From UBA3102 sp964413055 (GTDB lineage: Bacteria; Bacillota; Desulfotomaculia; Desulfotomaculales; Pelotomaculaceae): DNA of 64,000 nt. Position numbers and translations under genes: made by a program. The stretch is taken from contig CAYPRB010000007.1 in NCBI GenBank assembly GCA_964413055.1, positions 1 to 64,000 of the forward strand, in the 5' to 3' direction. Positions 7,782 through 17,052 of this stretch are shown here, piece by piece. Each line of letters starts with the position of its first letter. The first letter of the stretch is position 1. The notes below the pieces were generated by a model. That model was not told the DNA's origin. It saw only the letters and a program-made list of their open reading frames with translations, and did no database searches.

Positions 7782-9823
7782 TTAGAATTCCTCCCTTTAT
7801 TCTTTTCCTCAACTGGTAAAACATCGACCGTCATGGATTGTCCCAAAAGAAGATAATAATTGGTCTGGGTTTCATTCAAATCAATTGCGTCCCCCAATTT
7901 AACTCCCAAACGGCCTATTTCTGCAATAAGATTCCTCACTTTTTCATTTTTTTCGGTTTCATAAGCCAGCAACTTTGCCCTGATCCTTGTGTATAGTTCC
8001 GGCAAATCTTTCCCCTGCAGAGTAAGCCTTTTCAGCCAGCTCAAGGCATTTGCGCTTACATTAACTCCTCTGGCACCCTGAACCTGCAGCAATTTTCCGT
8101 ACAGTATGCCCAACAGGAAAGCAAATGTCTTTTGGGGCGTGTCTATGCCGCTTTCAGGCCCGAAATACGGTTTTAGTTCATCCATCTCAGGATTGTAATA
8201 TTGCTTTTCCATCTCTATACACCCCACCTGTTTTAAATAATACAACCACCAGTTCAAGTGTTTGATCCACCCGGCTGCTGTCAAATACGGTCCTTTTTTA
8301 CCCATACCCTCATATAACAACCCTTTATATCTGTCTTTCTGTTCCAGTATATCCAGCCAGTACCAACGTGCCGTTGTCATAATTTCTTCCCAAAAGCGTT
8401 CTTCCGGGATCGTGCTGTGATGGTAAACACTTTCGGCGACCAATCTCTTTAGCTGGAAAAGCCGTTTACTCTTATTTGCGCTTTTGGCTTTCTTCCCCCC
8501 TGGTCTCTGAAACAGCGGCCGTAAAGCCCGCAGGGACAGTTCCGGCTTAAAATTCGTCTGGCCCTCCCGTAGCGGCACTTTTGGAAACAAGGGGTGCTTC
8601 CACTCCATCGCCGTAGCGTTCATTTCGGATAATTCCCTTAACCGGCTGGGAAGTACGTCGGCAATAATACCGGTCACGTTTGCAATCTCCTGGCCGATGT
8701 CGGCCCAAAGTATTAGCAGGTTCAGGACAGCCCTTTTGTCCTTAAGGAGTTCAAGGAGCCAGTCCTCATCCTGTTCCACATCACTAGACATGTTTTCAAC
8801 ATAATCTGTTACTTCTTTTAAAACCTCCAGGCGATTTCCTGCCGATAAACCAGGGATAAACGACGGAATTATCAAGGCTTTGTCACCTGCGATCCTGGCG
8901 CTGAAGGGAAGACGGTCTTTTTTTGGCCCGGTTTTTTTCAGGACATGAAATTTGTATATATAGAGAAGATCGGCACAAGAACCGCACAAGGCAAACCTCT
9001 TCCAGGCCTCGAACGTGTTTACACCAGGAAAAGCGCCAGCCCGGTCCACGTTACTCAGGTTTATGCCTGCCCCTCTTAACGCGTTGGGATAAACGGTTAC
9101 CCCTGCAGCACCGCAAAGGTAGCACGACTCTTTTTCCTTAGCCGGCACCTGCAAAGTCACATATCTTTTCCCGGCCAGTTTTTCCGTCAAAAGATACTCA
9201 AGATACAGGGCATTTTCTCCTGGCAGCAGGCTTTTGCTATCCCTTACTGCAAGCATTACCGTACCTTTTTGCGGGCCGATCCTGTCCACCGCGCAGGCCA
9301 ACATGTTTGCGTATTTACTTTTCCTCCAGGCCAGAACTTCTCCACTTGGTAATTGGATACCGGCACAGTTCAAGACATTGATAATATCCTGGAAATAAGT
9401 CGACCAGGGTTTATTTGCCTTTGACACTTCAGCGAAATACTTCATTGTTGTAATAAGAATCTTTTCTGACGGTCCCCCTCCTTTCGTTTTATCATAGCTC
9501 CTTTTAATAACAGGACCCACCTGGGCGCCCTGCGGACCGGAAGGCCGTATAAAGGGCAGTTTGTCGGGCGTGCATCCCTTCCCGATTCCACTGGCTTCAC
9601 TTACTATGTCCTGAATTGAAAGCCGTGTCAGATCGTCCGCGCATTTCTCCAAAATATATACCGTTTCAATTTTACCGCTGCTCTCTACCAGATAGGGAAA
9701 CATCAAGCCAGGAGAATTCTGGCGCAGTTCTTTATACCAGTGTTCTACGTCAGCGGGCAGTTCTTCTCCGGCCAATTCCCCCGCCAGGTAGTCCAAGGCT
9801 ATTGTCCGTACCGCATCAATCAA
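7778..9823 (-). CDS. cas8b: Type I-B Cascade large subunit Cas8b (Csh1-like)
   Basis: Cas8b recognises the PAM and recruits Cas3. The protein carries two paired-cysteine motifs, CYLCGA and CGSC about 50 residues apart, the zinc-binding insert of the Csh1/Cas8b1 family, and a long helical C-terminal part. An earlier TTG exists at 9847. A TTG at 9823 is preferred because AAAGGAG lies seven bases before it, giving 681 residues. Its place between cas6 and cas7 supports the call, since Cas8 sequences are too variable to identify on motifs alone. Confidence 0.92.
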   Translation of the reverse strand: MIDAVRTIALDYLAGELAGEELPADVEHWYKELRQNSPGLMFPYLVESSGKIETVYILEKCADDLTRLSIQDIVSEASGIGKGCTPDKLPFIRPSGPQGAQVGPVIKRSYDKTKGGGPSEKILITTMKYFAEVSKANKPWSTYFQDIINVLNCAGIQLPSGEVLAWRKSKYANMLACAVDRIGPQKGTVMLAVRDSKSLLPGENALYLEYLLTEKLAGKRYVTLQVPAKEKESCYLCGAAGVTVYPNALRGAGINLSNVDRAGAFPGVNTFEAWKRFALCGSCADLLYIYKFHVLKKTGPKKDRLPFSARIAGDKALIIPSFIPGLSAGNRLEVLKEVTDYVENMSSDVEQDEDWLLELLKDKRAVLNLLILWADIGQEIANVTGIIADVLPSRLRELSEMNATAMEWKHPLFPKVPLREGQTNFKPELSLRALRPLFQRPGGKKAKSANKSKRLFQLKRLVAESVYHHSTIPEERFWEEIMTTARWYWLDILEQKDRYKGLLYEGMGKKGPYLTAAGWIKHLNWWLYYLKQVGCIEMEKQYYNPEMDELKPYFGPESGIDTPQKTFAFLLGILYGKLLQVQGARGVNVSANALSWLKRLTLQGKDLPELYTRIRAKLLAYETEKNEKVRNLIAEIGRLGVKLGDAIDLNETQTNYYLLLGQSMTVDVLPVEEKNKGRNSK

Positions 9824-9878
9824 TCTATCACTCCTTTCTCGTAGCAAAATTATTAACTAATTGGTTGGTTCTAAGAAT

Positions 9879-10625
9879 TCACCTCTTTCCCGCCACCTTC
9901 TCCACACAACCGTATCCCTGGCTCCCCTTGCCCCCAAGGCCGGCGTCCAGGGCCATCTGCAGCAGTTCCCTTGGACCGTTAAGCTTCAGGCGACAGGTGT
10001 ACCCCTTTACCACGGTGCCCTTGTATTTGGTCACGTGCAGGCGGGGCCGGTCCAGGGGACGCACCCGGACTTTTCCTTCCGGCGGCTGGTGTCCGTGTAA
10101 GGCCTCGAATTTTTTAGCCAGATTGGATGTAATCAACTTGTCGAACTCCCCCTCCCCCGGCTGGTAATAACAGGTATACTTGCCGCCCTCCGGCCGCAAA
10201 AGAGTGCTATAGGCTACCACCGGAGAAAGGGTGCGCACAATTAAAACTTCGTCTTCCGCTACTTGTTCGTCAAAACGCACTTCGTCAATCACCAGCAGTG
10301 ATTGATCTAGATGCATCCGGCCCTTGGTAAGCAAATTATTAACTAGAGCCAGGAAAATTTTCTTATCCGGGGAAGTGATCACGAAAGATATCTCTTCAGG
10401 AAAACTGATTGTTCCTGCATTTCTATTCAAGTTAAACCGGCCCATCAACCTCGAAAACGAAAACAATCTAAAGCTGCGTTTACCAGCGGTAAAACCTTCA
10501 TCATGAAGACGCTTCGCCATTTCTTCCGGTAACGCGGCATAAATAGCGGCCTGGATTAGGTAATTATAATGAATGGGTATGGCCGGTGAGGACGGGTCCA
10601 TTCTCATTTTTACATATGCATGCAA
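9879..10625 (-). CDS. cas6: CRISPR pre-crRNA processing endonuclease Cas6
   Basis: Cas6 cuts the repeat to release crRNAs with the ATTGAAAC handle. The 248-residue protein starts with MRMDPSS...PIHYNYLIQAAIY, the ferredoxin-like start of Cas6, and ends with the glycine-rich loop GLGGKGSQGYGCV. A His in PIHYNYL (about residue 19) is a candidate catalytic or structural residue. The start is TTG with AGGAGG seven bases upstream. This is the first gene of the cas operon. Confidence 0.94.
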   Translation of the reverse strand: MHAYVKMRMDPSSPAIPIHYNYLIQAAIYAALPEEMAKRLHDEGFTAGKRSFRLFSFSRLMGRFNLNRNAGTISFPEEISFVITSPDKKIFLALVNNLLTKGRMHLDQSLLVIDEVRFDEQVAEDEVLIVRTLSPVVAYSTLLRPEGGKYTCYYQPGEGEFDKLITSNLAKKFEALHGHQPPEGKVRVRPLDRPRLHVTKYKGTVVKGYTCRLKLNGPRELLQMALDAGLGGKGSQGYGCVEKVAGKR

Positions 10626-10716
10626 GTCTGTTCCTCCTAAAAAATACGATTATTAAATAAACTATCATACTAAAAAACACCGCGTTCTTTTTGCTCTACC
10701 ACGGTGCCGGTTTATT

Positions 10717-11739
10717 TTATTCTTTTTTTGAGTAAACCCGCAGTATGTTTTCCGCCATGGCGCACATGTCTTCCCTGAGCCAGTCCGGCTCCAGCACTTC
10801 CACGGCATCCCCCCATTGCACGATCCAGGTTTGCATTTCCTTAATACCGCACACGTAAAAGGAAACAATTATGGACCCGTCGTCCAGTTCTTTTTCCAAT
10901 ACCTGCGACGGGTGGTAAACCAGGTTCCTGATCCTAAAAGCCACGTTGGATTGGAACTTCAGCCTGACCCGGTACGCTTCCCCGTCGTTAATGACTCCCC
11001 AGCTTTGCGCCATATATTCTTTAAGATTAAAGTCCTGCGGGCAGGCGAACTTTTCCGTGGTGTAAGGGTAAACATTTTCGATCTGGTCCACCCGGAAAAC
11101 CCGGACCGCCCGGCGTTTGAGACAGTACGCCACCAGGTACCAGTTTTGCCGTTTGCAGATCAGGCCGTAGGGTTCGACCACCCGCGTGGTTTTTTTGCCC
11201 CGGTAGCCCACGTAGTACCATATTTTGACCCGGTGGCAGTCCTTGAGGGCCTGGACCAATTTGGTGAACAGCTCCCCCACCCGTTCCGGTTCGGCCAGGA
11301 CTTCCTCCACCAGATGGATCCGGTCCTGCAGTTTTTCCACCGCCAGTTCGGCAGGGTTGTAATGGTACTTGAACAGGGTTGCAACCAAAGCGTCTTTCAG
11401 TTCGTTCAGGCAACCGGACAGGGCGGAGCCCTGCTGCTGCAGCATGCTTAGAAAAACGGCGGTGGCCTTTTCGGGACTCATACTCGGCAGGTAGCCGGCT
11501 TTCAAGCAGTAAAACGTGCTTTTGCGCCCGTCTATAACCCGTTCCTTTTTTACCAGGAGCACTCTCAAATCATTTTGAATTTTATGCAGGTCCCGGTGGA
11601 TCTGCCGTTCGGTAACTTCGTATTTCTCCGCCAGCTCCTTTACGGTTACCCCGCCGTAGGGGGTCTGCTGGTTAATGCGGTCGATGATCATATTCAGCCG
11701 CAAGCCCCGGCTGGCGCCTTTCCCGGTTTTTTGTTTCAT
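10717..11739 (-). CDS. HTH-WYL domain transcriptional regulator
   Basis: The 340-residue protein has an N-terminal winged helix (about residues 15-75, GVTVKELAEKYEVTERQIHRD, with a recognition helix like DeoR/HTH_11). A WYL domain follows (about 165-235, VKIWYYVGYRG ... YLVAYCLKRRAVRVFRVDQIE) and a C-terminal WCX region. WYL domains bind ligands, probably nucleotides or nucleic acid ends, and WYL regulators often control phage defence loci. It lies 91 bases upstream of cas6 on the same strand, so regulation of the cas operon is likely but inferred. Confidence 0.9.
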   Translation of the reverse strand: MKQKTGKGASRGLRLNMIIDRINQQTPYGGVTVKELAEKYEVTERQIHRDLHKIQNDLRVLLVKKERVIDGRKSTFYCLKAGYLPSMSPEKATAVFLSMLQQQGSALSGCLNELKDALVATLFKYHYNPAELAVEKLQDRIHLVEEVLAEPERVGELFTKLVQALKDCHRVKIWYYVGYRGKKTTRVVEPYGLICKRQNWYLVAYCLKRRAVRVFRVDQIENVYPYTTEKFACPQDFNLKEYMAQSWGVINDGEAYRVRLKFQSNVAFRIRNLVYHPSQVLEKELDDGSIIVSFYVCGIKEMQTWIVQWGDAVEVLEPDWLREDMCAMAENILRVYSKKE

Positions 11740-11900
11740 ATATGACCTCCCGGCGAATTAATGTTAATTTGCATTATTTTTTCTTTTCGCCGGGAGCATA
11801 CAATATCCTTCAAAAAATTACAAATCTAACCACAAAAATATTTTTTTGAATAATTCCATTTTATCAACCTACGTAGACAGCAGTTTGTCACAGGCATAAA

Positions 11901-11928
11901 AAAATTGCTCCCCAATTGGAGCAATTTT
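11901..11928 (-). terminator. Bidirectional rho-independent terminator after cobT
   Basis: A perfect 11-base inverted repeat (AAAATTGCTCC / GGAGCAATTTT) with a 6-base loop carries A/T runs on both sides. It lies 48 bases beyond the cobT stop and ends that transcript before the divergent regulatory region of the WYL gene. Confidence 0.85.
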
Positions 11929-11976
11929 AAAACCACGGCCCGATGGCGATTAGATGATATCAGGCGTGCCATTTTT

Positions 11977-13050
11977 TCATCCTTTCATTATTTTATCTTC
12001 CTCCAGGCCGGAAACGCCGGCTTCATCGAATGAAGCCATTTCGCGCATGAGCCTGACCGCGGCTTCCACCAGGTGCATGGTCAGGGCGGCCCCCGTGCCT
12101 TCGCCCAGCCGCATCTGGAGGTGTATGACCGGCGCCAGGTCAAGCTGCTCCAGAAGCAAACGGTGCCCCTGTTCTCCCGACAGGTGGGAGGCAATCATAA
12201 ATTCCTTGGCCCAGGGCTGCAGCTTACAGGCCACCAGGGCCGCCGCGGTGGTAATAAACCCGTCGATCAAGACCGGCACCCGCTTCGCCGCCGCTCCCAG
12301 GACCACCCCCGCCAGGCCCGCTATTTCCAGCCCGCCGACCTTGGCCAAAACTTCCAGGGGCTTTGCAGGGTCGGGACGGTTGACTTCGAGAGCGCGTTCG
12401 ATAGCCTTGACTTTCAAATCCATCACCCGATCGTTGACCAGTGTGCCCCGGCCCGCCGCCTCCGCGGCGCTGCACCCGCTGAAAGCGGCCAAAAGTGCGC
12501 TGCTGGGGGTCGTGTTACCAATACCCATGTCACCCGTGGCCAGCAGCGCCGCCCCCCGGTCAATTTCCGCCAGTGCCGTTGCGATGCCCACTTCCAGGGC
12601 GGCCACGGCTTCCTCCCCGGACATGGCCGGACCGGCGGCAATGTTCCCGGTACCCGGCCGCACCTTGCGCTGCAGCACGCCCGGGCAATCAACCGTACCG
12701 GCTACCCCGACGTCCACCACCACCAGCCTGGCTCCCGCGTGCCTCGACAGCACCCCGATCCCGGCTTTTCCGGCAAGAAAGGCGGGCAGCATCTGGGCGG
12801 TAATCTCCCGCGGCGCGACACTGACCCCCTCCGCCACCACGCCGTGGTCACCGGCCATGACAATGATCACTTTTTCGCGCACCTCCGGCAGGGGATTGCC
12901 GGTGATCCCGGCCAGGCGCACCGCCATTTCCTCAAGGACGCCGAGACTGCCGGGTGGTTTGATCAGGCCGTCCAGGCGTTTCCGGGCCCGCTCCATGGCT
13001 CCCGCGTGCAAAACGCCAATTTCATCAAGCGTCCGGTTCAGTAATGACAT
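11977..13050 (-). CDS. cobT: Nicotinate-nucleotide-dimethylbenzimidazole phosphoribosyltransferase
   Basis: CobT makes alpha-ribazole phosphate, the lower-ligand nucleotide of cobalamin, from nicotinate mononucleotide and a benzimidazole-type base. The 357-residue protein shows KPPGSLGVLEEMA near residue 30, VIIVMAGDHGVVAEGVS near 65 and the GDMGIGNTTPSSAL motif near 175, all typical. The ATG follows GAGGAGG. The gene stands alone behind a cobalamin riboswitch and terminator, so it should be shut down when B12 is plentiful. Confidence 0.96.
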   Translation of the reverse strand: MSLLNRTLDEIGVLHAGAMERARKRLDGLIKPPGSLGVLEEMAVRLAGITGNPLPEVREKVIIVMAGDHGVVAEGVSVAPREITAQMLPAFLAGKAGIGVLSRHAGARLVVVDVGVAGTVDCPGVLQRKVRPGTGNIAAGPAMSGEEAVAALEVGIATALAEIDRGAALLATGDMGIGNTTPSSALLAAFSGCSAAEAAGRGTLVNDRVMDLKVKAIERALEVNRPDPAKPLEVLAKVGGLEIAGLAGVVLGAAAKRVPVLIDGFITTAAALVACKLQPWAKEFMIASHLSGEQGHRLLLEQLDLAPVIHLQMRLGEGTGAALTMHLVEAAVRLMREMASFDEAGVSGLEEDKIMKG

Positions 13051-13082
13051 AAACTATCAACCTCCTCATTTTCCTTGAAAAA

Positions 13083-13111
13083 TAAAAAACCACAGCCTAA
13101 ACAGGCCGTGG
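13083..13111 (-). terminator. Riboswitch-controlled terminator upstream of cobT
   Basis: On the minus strand a 9-base stem (CCACGGCCT / AGGCTGTGG, one G-U pair) is followed by a T-rich run just before the cobT ribosome site. Placed directly downstream of the cobalamin aptamer, it is the likely expression platform. Confidence 0.85.
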
Positions 13112-13159
13112 ACTTTTCCATCATCCAGCTTTTGGTCCCCTTCTCCGCGGGGTTTAACT

Positions 13160-13330
13160 CTCAACAGGCAGGTCTCCTGGCTCGCGTTCATCGCGCCCGG
13201 CCGCGGCCTTCCCGGCGGTCAAGCCGGTGGCTCATATAAACACCTGCGGCGGCGCTCCGGCATACAGTGGCGGGACCGCCCGGGCCTTGCACCCGGTTCC
13301 CTATTCTCCCTGGCGGGCACCTGCTGACCA
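13160..13330 (-). promoter_or_regulatory. Cobalamin (B12) riboswitch
   Basis: On the minus strand the region has the landmarks of the cobalamin aptamer in order. These are GGGAATAGGGAACCGGGTGCAA-type sequence (about 13308-13287), GCGGTCCCGCCACTGT containing the B12-box GCCACTG (13271-13265), and the closing GCCAGGAGACCTGCC (about 13182-13168). CAGGTG near 13325 can pair with ACCTG near the 3' side to close P1. It sits 110 bases upstream of cobT, preceding the terminator. Confidence 0.93.
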
Positions 13331-13516
13331 TATTTTATTTATCATGGATTATTATAAATATTCTCTGCCGCAATATTTTTTCCTGCTTTAACAAGGCTTA
13401 ATTTATTTTAATCCGATAATGATGTAATGAGAAGATGCTTCCTTGAATTCCCTGAAAAGATTTTTTTCCAAAGGACATGCTGTTAATAAACATAACCCGT
13501 CAAGGAGACCTCTTAA

Positions 13517-14326
13517 ATGTCACGTTATTTTAAAATAATATTTTCATTTATTACTATTTTATTATTACTTACTATATTTAAAACCGACATCCCTGCTTTG
13601 AAAAAACCTTTGCCCCGGCTGGAAAACAAATACACCCTCCGCACCCCACTTTATAGTAATGAACGTTACCAATTATATCAGGCGGGCAACCGGCTGATAC
13701 TGATTAATAAAGGAACAGCTTTTTCTATACAAGCTCCGGAGGAGAATCTGAAATTCAGTCATGATATTAAACATAAAGGAACCGGCATTGCTCCTCTGAT
13801 TGACAGAACAATTTCTCTGGGAGCGGTATTAGACGGTAAAAATGATAGCTACATTTTTCAACTGGAGCCAGAGTTTGTTTTGCTGGAAAAATACCCGCAC
13901 GTCGATAATGACGACCACTATATTTTAATTAAAAAAAATTCCAACCGGCTTTATTATTATCAAAAAGGGGAATTAGCTAAAAATTACTCCGTGTCAACAG
14001 GAAAAGAAACCTGGTATACTCCCGAAGGTTCATTCCGCATAATCAATAAAATTCCGTATCCAAATGGAAAATCCTTTGATGTTCCAATGGGTAGTAGGTG
14101 GATGGGGCTTGCAGTTCCTTGTTCTTTTGACAAAAGAGGCAATAAAATTGACGGGGGACCGGACGGTCGTTCTCCAACCGGTCAAAAATACGGCATCCAC
14201 GGTACTGATGACGAGTCTACTATTGGTTCTCATGCTTCTGGTGGATGCATAAGGATGTATAATAAATCCATAGTAGAATTATATGAAATGGTTCCTATCG
14301 AAACAAAGGTAAAAATATTACCATAA
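13517..14326 (+). CDS. L,D-transpeptidase (YkuD domain), membrane-anchored
   Basis: The C-terminal half is a YkuD catalytic domain with the pattern GIHGT...GSHASGGCIRM, giving His228, His239, nucleophile Cys244 and Arg246. Such enzymes form 3-3 peptidoglycan crosslinks or modify spore or cell wall. Residues 5-20 are a single hydrophobic segment (signal anchor), so the enzyme acts outside the membrane. Residues 35-125 resemble a WD-like or SH3-type substrate domain but were not identified. AAGGAG precedes the ATG. It is a single gene between divergent or convergent neighbours. Confidence 0.92.
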   Translation: MSRYFKIIFSFITILLLLTIFKTDIPALKKPLPRLENKYTLRTPLYSNERYQLYQAGNRLILINKGTAFSIQAPEENLKFSHDIKHKGTGIAPLIDRTISLGAVLDGKNDSYIFQLEPEFVLLEKYPHVDNDDHYILIKKNSNRLYYYQKGELAKNYSVSTGKETWYTPEGSFRIINKIPYPNGKSFDVPMGSRWMGLAVPCSFDKRGNKIDGGPDGRSPTGQKYGIHGTDDESTIGSHASGGCIRMYNKSIVELYEMVPIETKVKILP

Positions 14327-14435
14327 GTAAAGCATCTGCTTTCGCCACACTTGGGCATGGTTATAAGAGCGGGTGATTTTTTAGTTTTTCTGGGGTGATA
14401 TATGGGGGGATATGCGGGAGATACGTGATATACCT

Positions 14436-15641
14436 TTAATCTGTAGCCTCGGATATTTTTTCTATAAGTTCAACTCGGTTGGCAACATTTAACTTTTTAT
14501 ATATATTCCGGTTGTGCGTTTTTATGGTATGAGGCGATATGTGGAGCATGGCACTTATTTGAGAATCGGTTTTGCCGGCAATCAGCAGGTTGAACACTTC
14601 AAATTCCCTCTTGGTAAGGAGGTTTTTTGCTTCTGCGAGGAAACTTTGCGCCGCTTTCCTTTTCATGCCGGTAAGCTTGACCAAAAACTCATTATACTCA
14701 ATTAAACTTGCTAATTTATTGTTAAGCGGCAGAATAATCAAAATGGATACGGTTACCACCATAATACCGATGTATGACAACACTTGTTTTCCAAAGCCAA
14801 GGGACGTAAGATAATTGCCGATTAATCCTCCCACCCATACGCCCAGGACATTCAGGGCCAGTCCTAATCCGAAAAGAGAAGCCGGATTTTTTACCTTGTC
14901 AAAATTATTGGCCATAATGCTCCACCAGAACAAATCAAATATCCCCGCGGCAAATAGCATCACCGAGCAGATAATTATAAAACCGGTGGCGTTTTGCCCC
15001 AAATTTGCAAACAGGATAAAGGTGATACTCCATAAGGCCAGCCCGATGTAAAGAAAGTAAAACTTATTTATTTTAAGCATTCTTGACAAAATAAATATCG
15101 CGGCAATATAGGGAATATTGGTATAAATACTGGTAAGCAATACAAACCCGCCGAAATACGGGTAAATGACTTGAAACATAATTCCGGAATTAATGGTAAT
15201 GACAAAAATGAATAAAAAAAAGATTCCGTAGTTTTTCAGAATAGATTCTTCTTTTAGTTCAATTAAGGGCGCAGTTGATTTTTCCCCGGTATCAATTTTA
15301 AAAACCGCAATAAAAGCTCCGGCCAGCAGCAGCTCGATAAAGACAAAGCTAAACACCGGTGCTGTATTGTAGGCCAGAATATGCGCCGCGATCAGTAATA
15401 CGTTTCCGTAGATCAAAATATCCGCTACCGCTTTGGTTCTTGATTCCGGCGGAATGAAAGATTTGATCAGGTGACCGTTTGAAGTGATCACGATGCCGGT
15501 CAGGAAGGATACCAGGGGGAGTACAATGACCCAGGTTGCCACGGGAATAACCGGTATAAAAAGACTTAAAACCAATGAACTCCCCGTACACAGTAAGATG
15601 AATACATAACCGGCCCTTCGTAAGGAAAGGACATAATCCAA
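14436..15641 (-). CDS. Membrane-bound LuxR-family regulator (multi-TM sensor + HTH)
   Basis: The first ~320 residues hold about ten hydrophobic helices arranged like an MFS transporter (for example FILLCTGSSLVLSLFIPVIP, IFFLFIFVITINSGIMFQVI). The last ~65 residues are a LuxR/GerE DNA-binding domain: LTKREFEVFNLLIAGKTDSQ, then HISPHTIKTHNRNIYKKL. Such fusions occur in anaerobic Firmicutes and Actinobacteria and are thought to sense through the membrane domain. The start used is TTG; no strong ribosome site is visible. No obvious target operon adjoins it. Confidence 0.85.
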   Translation of the reverse strand: MDYVLSLRRAGYVFILLCTGSSLVLSLFIPVIPVATWVIVLPLVSFLTGIVITSNGHLIKSFIPPESRTKAVADILIYGNVLLIAAHILAYNTAPVFSFVFIELLLAGAFIAVFKIDTGEKSTAPLIELKEESILKNYGIFFLFIFVITINSGIMFQVIYPYFGGFVLLTSIYTNIPYIAAIFILSRMLKINKFYFLYIGLALWSITFILFANLGQNATGFIIICSVMLFAAGIFDLFWWSIMANNFDKVKNPASLFGLGLALNVLGVWVGGLIGNYLTSLGFGKQVLSYIGIMVVTVSILIILPLNNKLASLIEYNEFLVKLTGMKRKAAQSFLAEAKNLLTKREFEVFNLLIAGKTDSQISAMLHISPHTIKTHNRNIYKKLNVANRVELIEKISEATD

Positions 15642-15797
15642 CCGAATACAATGGAAAAACTGGCTATTATATAAAATTTGTTATTAGTTTTTTCCTATTA
15701 TTATTCTTCAAATATTATTCTTCAAACATATTGCGATTTCCTTTATTAAACCATTATTATTGCAAGATTATTCATAAATCCAAGAATCTACTTCTGG

Positions 15798-16892
15798 TTA
15801 AACATTAAACCGGAAATTAATGATATCTCCGTCTTTAACTATATAATCCCGGCCCTCCAAACGGAACAATCCTTTTTCTTTGACCCGGGTCATGCTCCCC
15901 AATGCTTCCAGGTCGGGGTACTTGACTACTTCCGCCTTGATGAAACCCCGTTCCATGTCGGAGTGGATCTTGCCCGCGGCCTTCCGGGCGCCGGTCCCGT
16001 CGAGGATGGTCCAGGCCTTGACCTCGTCGTCACCGACGGTAAAAAACGAAATGAGTTTTAAATAATCGTACGCGGCCCGTGCCAAACGGTCAATACCGGC
16101 CCGGTCGGTTCCCAGGTCGTCCAGGAATAACGCCCGGTCTGCAGCGCCAAGCCGGCTGATTTCCAGCTCCATGTTCCCGCAGATCTCCAGCACCGGCAGA
16201 CCCCTTGACGCGGTATATTCCGTAAGTTCGTCCTTGCCCGGATATGTTTTTGCTTTAAACTGTTCCTCGTCGGTGTTCACCACTACCATCAGCGGCTTCC
16301 CGGTTAAAAAGTTATAATTTTTCAGGGAATGTCTTTCCTCTCCGGACAGGTCGACCCGGCTCATGTTGATCTCGTTTCCCAGGGCTTCAAGGCACTTTTC
16401 CATGAGCTCAAGCTCGGCCAGGTTTTCTTTCTTTATTTTTTTGCCGCTTTTAATGCGCTCGATCCTTTTTTCCAGGAACTCCATGTCGGCAAAAAGCAGT
16501 TCGGTGCCTATGGTCTCAACATCCCGCACCGGATCAACGCTGCCGTCGACATGAGGCACTTCCGGATCTTTAAAAGCACGCACCACGTGAACCAGCAGGT
16601 CCACGTTGCGCACCGCATCCAAAAAGCGGTTGCCCAAACCCTCGCCTTGACTGGACCCCCGTACCAGTCCCGGCAAGTCACTGAAACGGATCCGGGCGTG
16701 GCTGGTCTTTTTGGGCCGGTATAACGCGCTCAAATAATCCACCCGGCGGTCGGGTACCACGGCCGTCCCGACATTGGTATCCGTTTTGCCGGTTAAAAAA
16801 CCCGATGTCTCGGCACCCGCCCCGGTAAGCAGGTTGAAAACCGTCGTTTTACCGACCACGGGCATCCCCACCAGGCCGCAATTTAGATTCAT
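15798..16892 (-). CDS. ychF: YchF/Obg-family nucleotide-binding protein (ychF-like)
   Basis: The 364-residue protein has a P-loop GMPVVGKTT, a G3-like DLPG (FSDLPGLVRGSSQGEG), the YchF helical insert (residues 135-200) and a C-terminal TGS domain ending DYIVKDGDIINFRFNV. YchF proteins hydrolyse ATP and bind ribosomes; NTDE occupies the G4 position. The P-loop has VV where most YchF have NV, and DLPG replaces the usual DIAG, so this may be a diverged paralogue. GGGTGA precedes the ATG. Confidence 0.85.
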   Translation of the reverse strand: MNLNCGLVGMPVVGKTTVFNLLTGAGAETSGFLTGKTDTNVGTAVVPDRRVDYLSALYRPKKTSHARIRFSDLPGLVRGSSQGEGLGNRFLDAVRNVDLLVHVVRAFKDPEVPHVDGSVDPVRDVETIGTELLFADMEFLEKRIERIKSGKKIKKENLAELELMEKCLEALGNEINMSRVDLSGEERHSLKNYNFLTGKPLMVVVNTDEEQFKAKTYPGKDELTEYTASRGLPVLEICGNMELEISRLGAADRALFLDDLGTDRAGIDRLARAAYDYLKLISFFTVGDDEVKAWTILDGTGARKAAGKIHSDMERGFIKAEVVKYPDLEALGSMTRVKEKGLFRLEGRDYIVKDGDIINFRFNV

Positions 16893-16938
16893 TTTTCATC
16901 ACCCAATCAGTAGTTTACCACCTTGCGATTAGATTTAC

Positions 16939-16963
16939 AAACCTGTTCTGGTAGAACAGGTTT
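16939..16963. repeat. Perfect 11-bp hairpin/palindrome in a divergent intergenic region
   Basis: AAACCTGTTCT and AGAACAGGTTT are separated by only three bases, between the divergent ychF-like gene and the TauE-like gene. There is no T-run after it in either direction, so an operator or an RNA hairpin in the 5' region of the TauE-like gene is more likely than a terminator. Confidence 0.6.
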
Positions 16964-17052
16964 ACAATGACAATGTTAGAACATTTTGACTTTTATTGAT
17001 TTAACAATTTTCGCCGCGAAAAATGATATAATAACTGCGAGGGGGAAAAGAT

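Noticed and set aside
11954..13078. 374-codon plus-strand frame over cobT
   Set aside because: It is the GC-rich antisense shadow of cobT, rich in Ser/Pro/Arg, and also runs over the terminator of cobT.
16939..16963. Palindrome as a LexA box
   Set aside because: The half-sites are in the order GTTC...GAAC, opposite to the Firmicute LexA site GAAC-N4-GTTC.
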